From positions 1 through 6,809 of the forward strand of contig JAITAE010000132.1 in assembly GCA_031284295.1 (NCBI GenBank): a stretch of 6,809 nt of DNA, in the 5' to 3' direction. Source of the DNA: Spirochaetaceae bacterium (GTDB lineage Bacteria; Spirochaetota; Spirochaetia; Treponematales; Breznakiellaceae). Below, one piece after another: positions 6,338-6,809 of this stretch. Within the stretch, counting starts at the first letter, position 1; every line of letters starts with the position of its first letter. The position numbers and the translations under genes are program-made. The notes below the pieces were generated by a model. That model did not search any database, was not told the DNA's origin, and saw only the letters and a list, made by a program, of their open reading frames with translations.

Positions 6338-6521
6338 ACGGTAAGTTTAACAGCCATACTGATTTTTTGAAAGCAGGCGGGAGCCGCCGGTCAATTTCAT
6401 TGTGAATCCTCCATATTCTTCCCCTGCTTTTTGCGCGGTATGATTGTCGCTGTCCATAAGCTCTTGCCTGATTAACCCGCCGTATGATGTCCATACGGCG
6501 GTGGAGCCAGTCCGTACTCAT
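6279..6521 (-). CDS. Possible 80-residue basic ORF starting MSTDWLHRR
   Basis: The ATG at 6521 has the best ribosome site in the region, GGAGGG (6529-6534) seven bases upstream, and it overlaps the TGA of the heptapeptide-repeat frame as ATGA. Both suggest a genuine translation start. The product begins MSTDWLHRRMDIIRR, then becomes Arg-rich with no recognisable domain. It runs 59 bases into the methyltransferase gene in another frame, which makes the downstream half doubtful. A reasonable alternative is that the true gene once continued in the neighbouring frame (the one holding the 36-codon ORF) and was broken by a frameshift. I assign no function. Confidence 0.25.
   Translation of the reverse strand: MSTDWLHRRMDIIRRVNQARAYGQRQSYRAKSRGRIWRIHNEIDRRLPPAFKKSVWLLNLPYDFGCVVFRRIRKTCCQRN
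6347..6457 (-). CDS. Possible small protein or leader peptide ahead of the rRNA methyltransferase
   Basis: A 36-codon open frame begins MDSDNHTAQKAGEEYGGF and ends SKNQYGC before TAA (6347-6349), nine bases upstream of the methyltransferase ATG and in the same frame. An internal ATG (6398-6400, codon 20) has a near-perfect GGAGG (6408-6412) seven bases before it. A 17-residue peptide from that start is therefore the more likely product, if any is made. Because the methyltransferase has no ribosome site of its own, this frame may deliver ribosomes to it. I recognise no family. The same frame stays open upstream to 6518, so it could also be the tail of a decayed gene. Confidence 0.35.
   Translation of the reverse strand: MDSDNHTAQKAGEEYGGFTMKLTGGSRLLSKNQYGC
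6477..6501. promoter_or_regulatory. Perfect inverted repeat, 10-bp arms and 5-base spacer; candidate operator or hairpin
   Basis: CCGCCGTATG (6477-6486) is the exact reverse complement of CATACGGCGG (6492-6501), with ATGTC between. It lies 17 bases after the stop of the heptapeptide-repeat frame and about 140 bases upstream of the methyltransferase-tetR operon. Neither side has the T-run of an intrinsic terminator. The size and symmetry suit the operator of a dimeric repressor such as the TetR-family protein encoded in the operon. An RNA hairpin is the alternative. Confidence 0.45.
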
Positions 6522-6809
6522 GATTTTTCCCTCCATATAGTGATAGTGGTTTGAGCTTTTGCCCTGAAAGCTATAGCTTTTGACCTGAAAGCTAAAGCTT
6601 TTGACTTGAAAGCTATAGCTTTTGCCCTGAAAGCTAAAGCTTTTGACCTGAAAGCTAAAGCTTTTGACTTGAAAGCTAAAGCTTTTGACCTGAAAGCTAT
6701 AGCTTTTGACCTGAAAGCTAAAGCTTTTGACTTGAAAGCTAAAGCTTTTGCCCTGAAAGCTAAAGCTTTTGACCTGAAAGCTAAAGCTTTTGACTTGAAA
6801 GCTAAAGCT
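6518..6809 (-). CDS. C-terminus of a basic heptapeptide-repeat protein (ALAFRSK-like), incomplete at the window edge
   Basis: Seen: 96 codons are open from the right edge to TGA (6518-6520). They comprise 12 tandem heptapeptides of the form Ala-Leu/Ile-Ala-Phe-Lys/Arg-Ser/Ala-Lys, then a non-repetitive tail AQTTITIWREKS. The three variable positions give only conservative exchanges in this frame (K/R, S/A, L/I), whereas the other two open frames give less conservative ones such as D/A, K/I or V/G. The stop overlaps the next ATG as ATGA, with a strong ribosome site inside the tail. Together these favour real coding. Each unit carries two positive charges and four hydrophobic residues, so an amphipathic, strongly basic segment is likely. 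The N-terminus lies outside the window, so domain, localisation and function are unknown. The alternative is a non-coding minisatellite that happens to be open. Confidence 0.45.
   Translation of the reverse strand, partial: ALAFKSKALAFRSKALAFRAKALAFKSKALAFRSKAIAFRSKALAFKSKALAFRSKALAFRAKAIAFKSKALAFRSKAIAFRAKAQTTITIWREKS
6529..6534 (-). promoter_or_regulatory. Strong Shine-Dalgarno upstream of the ATG at 6521
   Basis: On the minus strand GGAGGG precedes the ATG at 6521 by seven bases. It falls within the last codons (Trp-Arg-Glu) of the heptapeptide-repeat frame, an arrangement typical of translationally coupled gene pairs. A second GGAGG lies at 6408-6412 before the ATG at 6400. Confidence 0.6.
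6555..6809. repeat. 21-bp tandem repeat, 12 copies plus 3 bases, with 63-bp higher-order period
   Basis: The units start at 6555 and recur every 21 bases without any indel, running off the window. The plus-strand unit is GCTTTTG, a variable core, then GAAAGCT and A(A/T)A. The core is CCCT, ACCT or ACTT and cycles in that order in sets of three, giving four 63-bp super-units; only unit 7 breaks the pattern, with ACCT in place of CCCT. ATA replaces AAA in units 1, 3 and 7. AGCTTT and AAAGCT arms make each unit self-complementary, and the ATA junctions form perfect 14-bp palindromes (6567-6580, 6609-6622, 6693-6706). The period is a multiple of three, so copy-number changes would keep any reading frame. 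Confidence 0.97.

Noticed and set aside
6477..6501. Intrinsic terminator
   Set aside because: The stem is strong, but neither strand has a T-run after it.
6555..6809. CRISPR array
   Set aside because: Units are contiguous 21-bp direct repeats with no unique spacers and no cas genes nearby.
6552..6809. Plus-strand AFDLKAK heptad protein
   Set aside because: It is open to the edge but follows a TGA with no ATG and no ribosome site, and its variable sites give non-conservative D/A and K/I changes; the minus frame is better supported. Not fully excluded.

Overview
The window reads as a piece of chromosome from a motile anaerobe of roughly medium GC. No taxonomic marker is present, so the assignment is inference. 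A corrinoid-activating ferredoxin/ATPase (RACo type) points to anaerobic one-carbon or methyl-group metabolism. The cheR-cheB pair points to chemotaxis. A short remnant of a GGGVYL...FEMSGNT-type repeat protein and a 14-G homopolymer are both reminiscent of Treponema-like spirochaetes of animal or insect guts. Other anaerobes remain possible.

Left part (1-2040): one complete minus-strand gene encodes a 648-residue RACo/DUF4445-family reductive activator of corrinoid proteins. It has a good sigma-70-like promoter at about 2009-2037 and runs leftward to the window edge. Its substrate methyltransferase or corrinoid protein is not in view.

Middle-left spacer (2041-2438): no intact gene. It contains GC-rich 9-bp direct repeats, a strong composite inverted repeat (2110-2168), and a 72-codon minus-strand open remnant of a repetitive surface-type protein (2165-2383).

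Centre (2439-4434): cheR then cheB on the plus strand, 10 nt apart and clearly an operon. CheR methylates and CheB demethylates or deamidates chemoreceptors, so the pair is the complete receptor-adaptation module. No receptor, CheA or CheW gene is in view. A 14-base poly-G tract lies between the convergent ends of cheB and the next gene.

Right (4460-6337): a minus-strand operon of a THUMP-domain rRNA guanine-N2-type methyltransferase followed 3 nt later by a TetR-family regulator. Upstream (6338-6517) is a compact region with a perfect 10-bp-arm inverted repeat, two strong Shine-Dalgarno sequences and short open frames of uncertain status.

Far right (6518-6809): the most unusual feature is a tandem array of 12 copies of a 21-bp unit, organised as a 63-bp higher-order repeat and continuing past the window edge. 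It is open in three frames. The variable bases give only conservative substitutions (K/R, S/A, L/I) in one minus-strand frame. That frame encodes a strongly basic heptapeptide repeat (ALAFRSK-like) ending in a unique 12-residue tail, and its stop codon overlaps a well-placed ATG as ATGA. I infer a real repeat-protein C-terminus here, though an intergenic minisatellite cannot be excluded.
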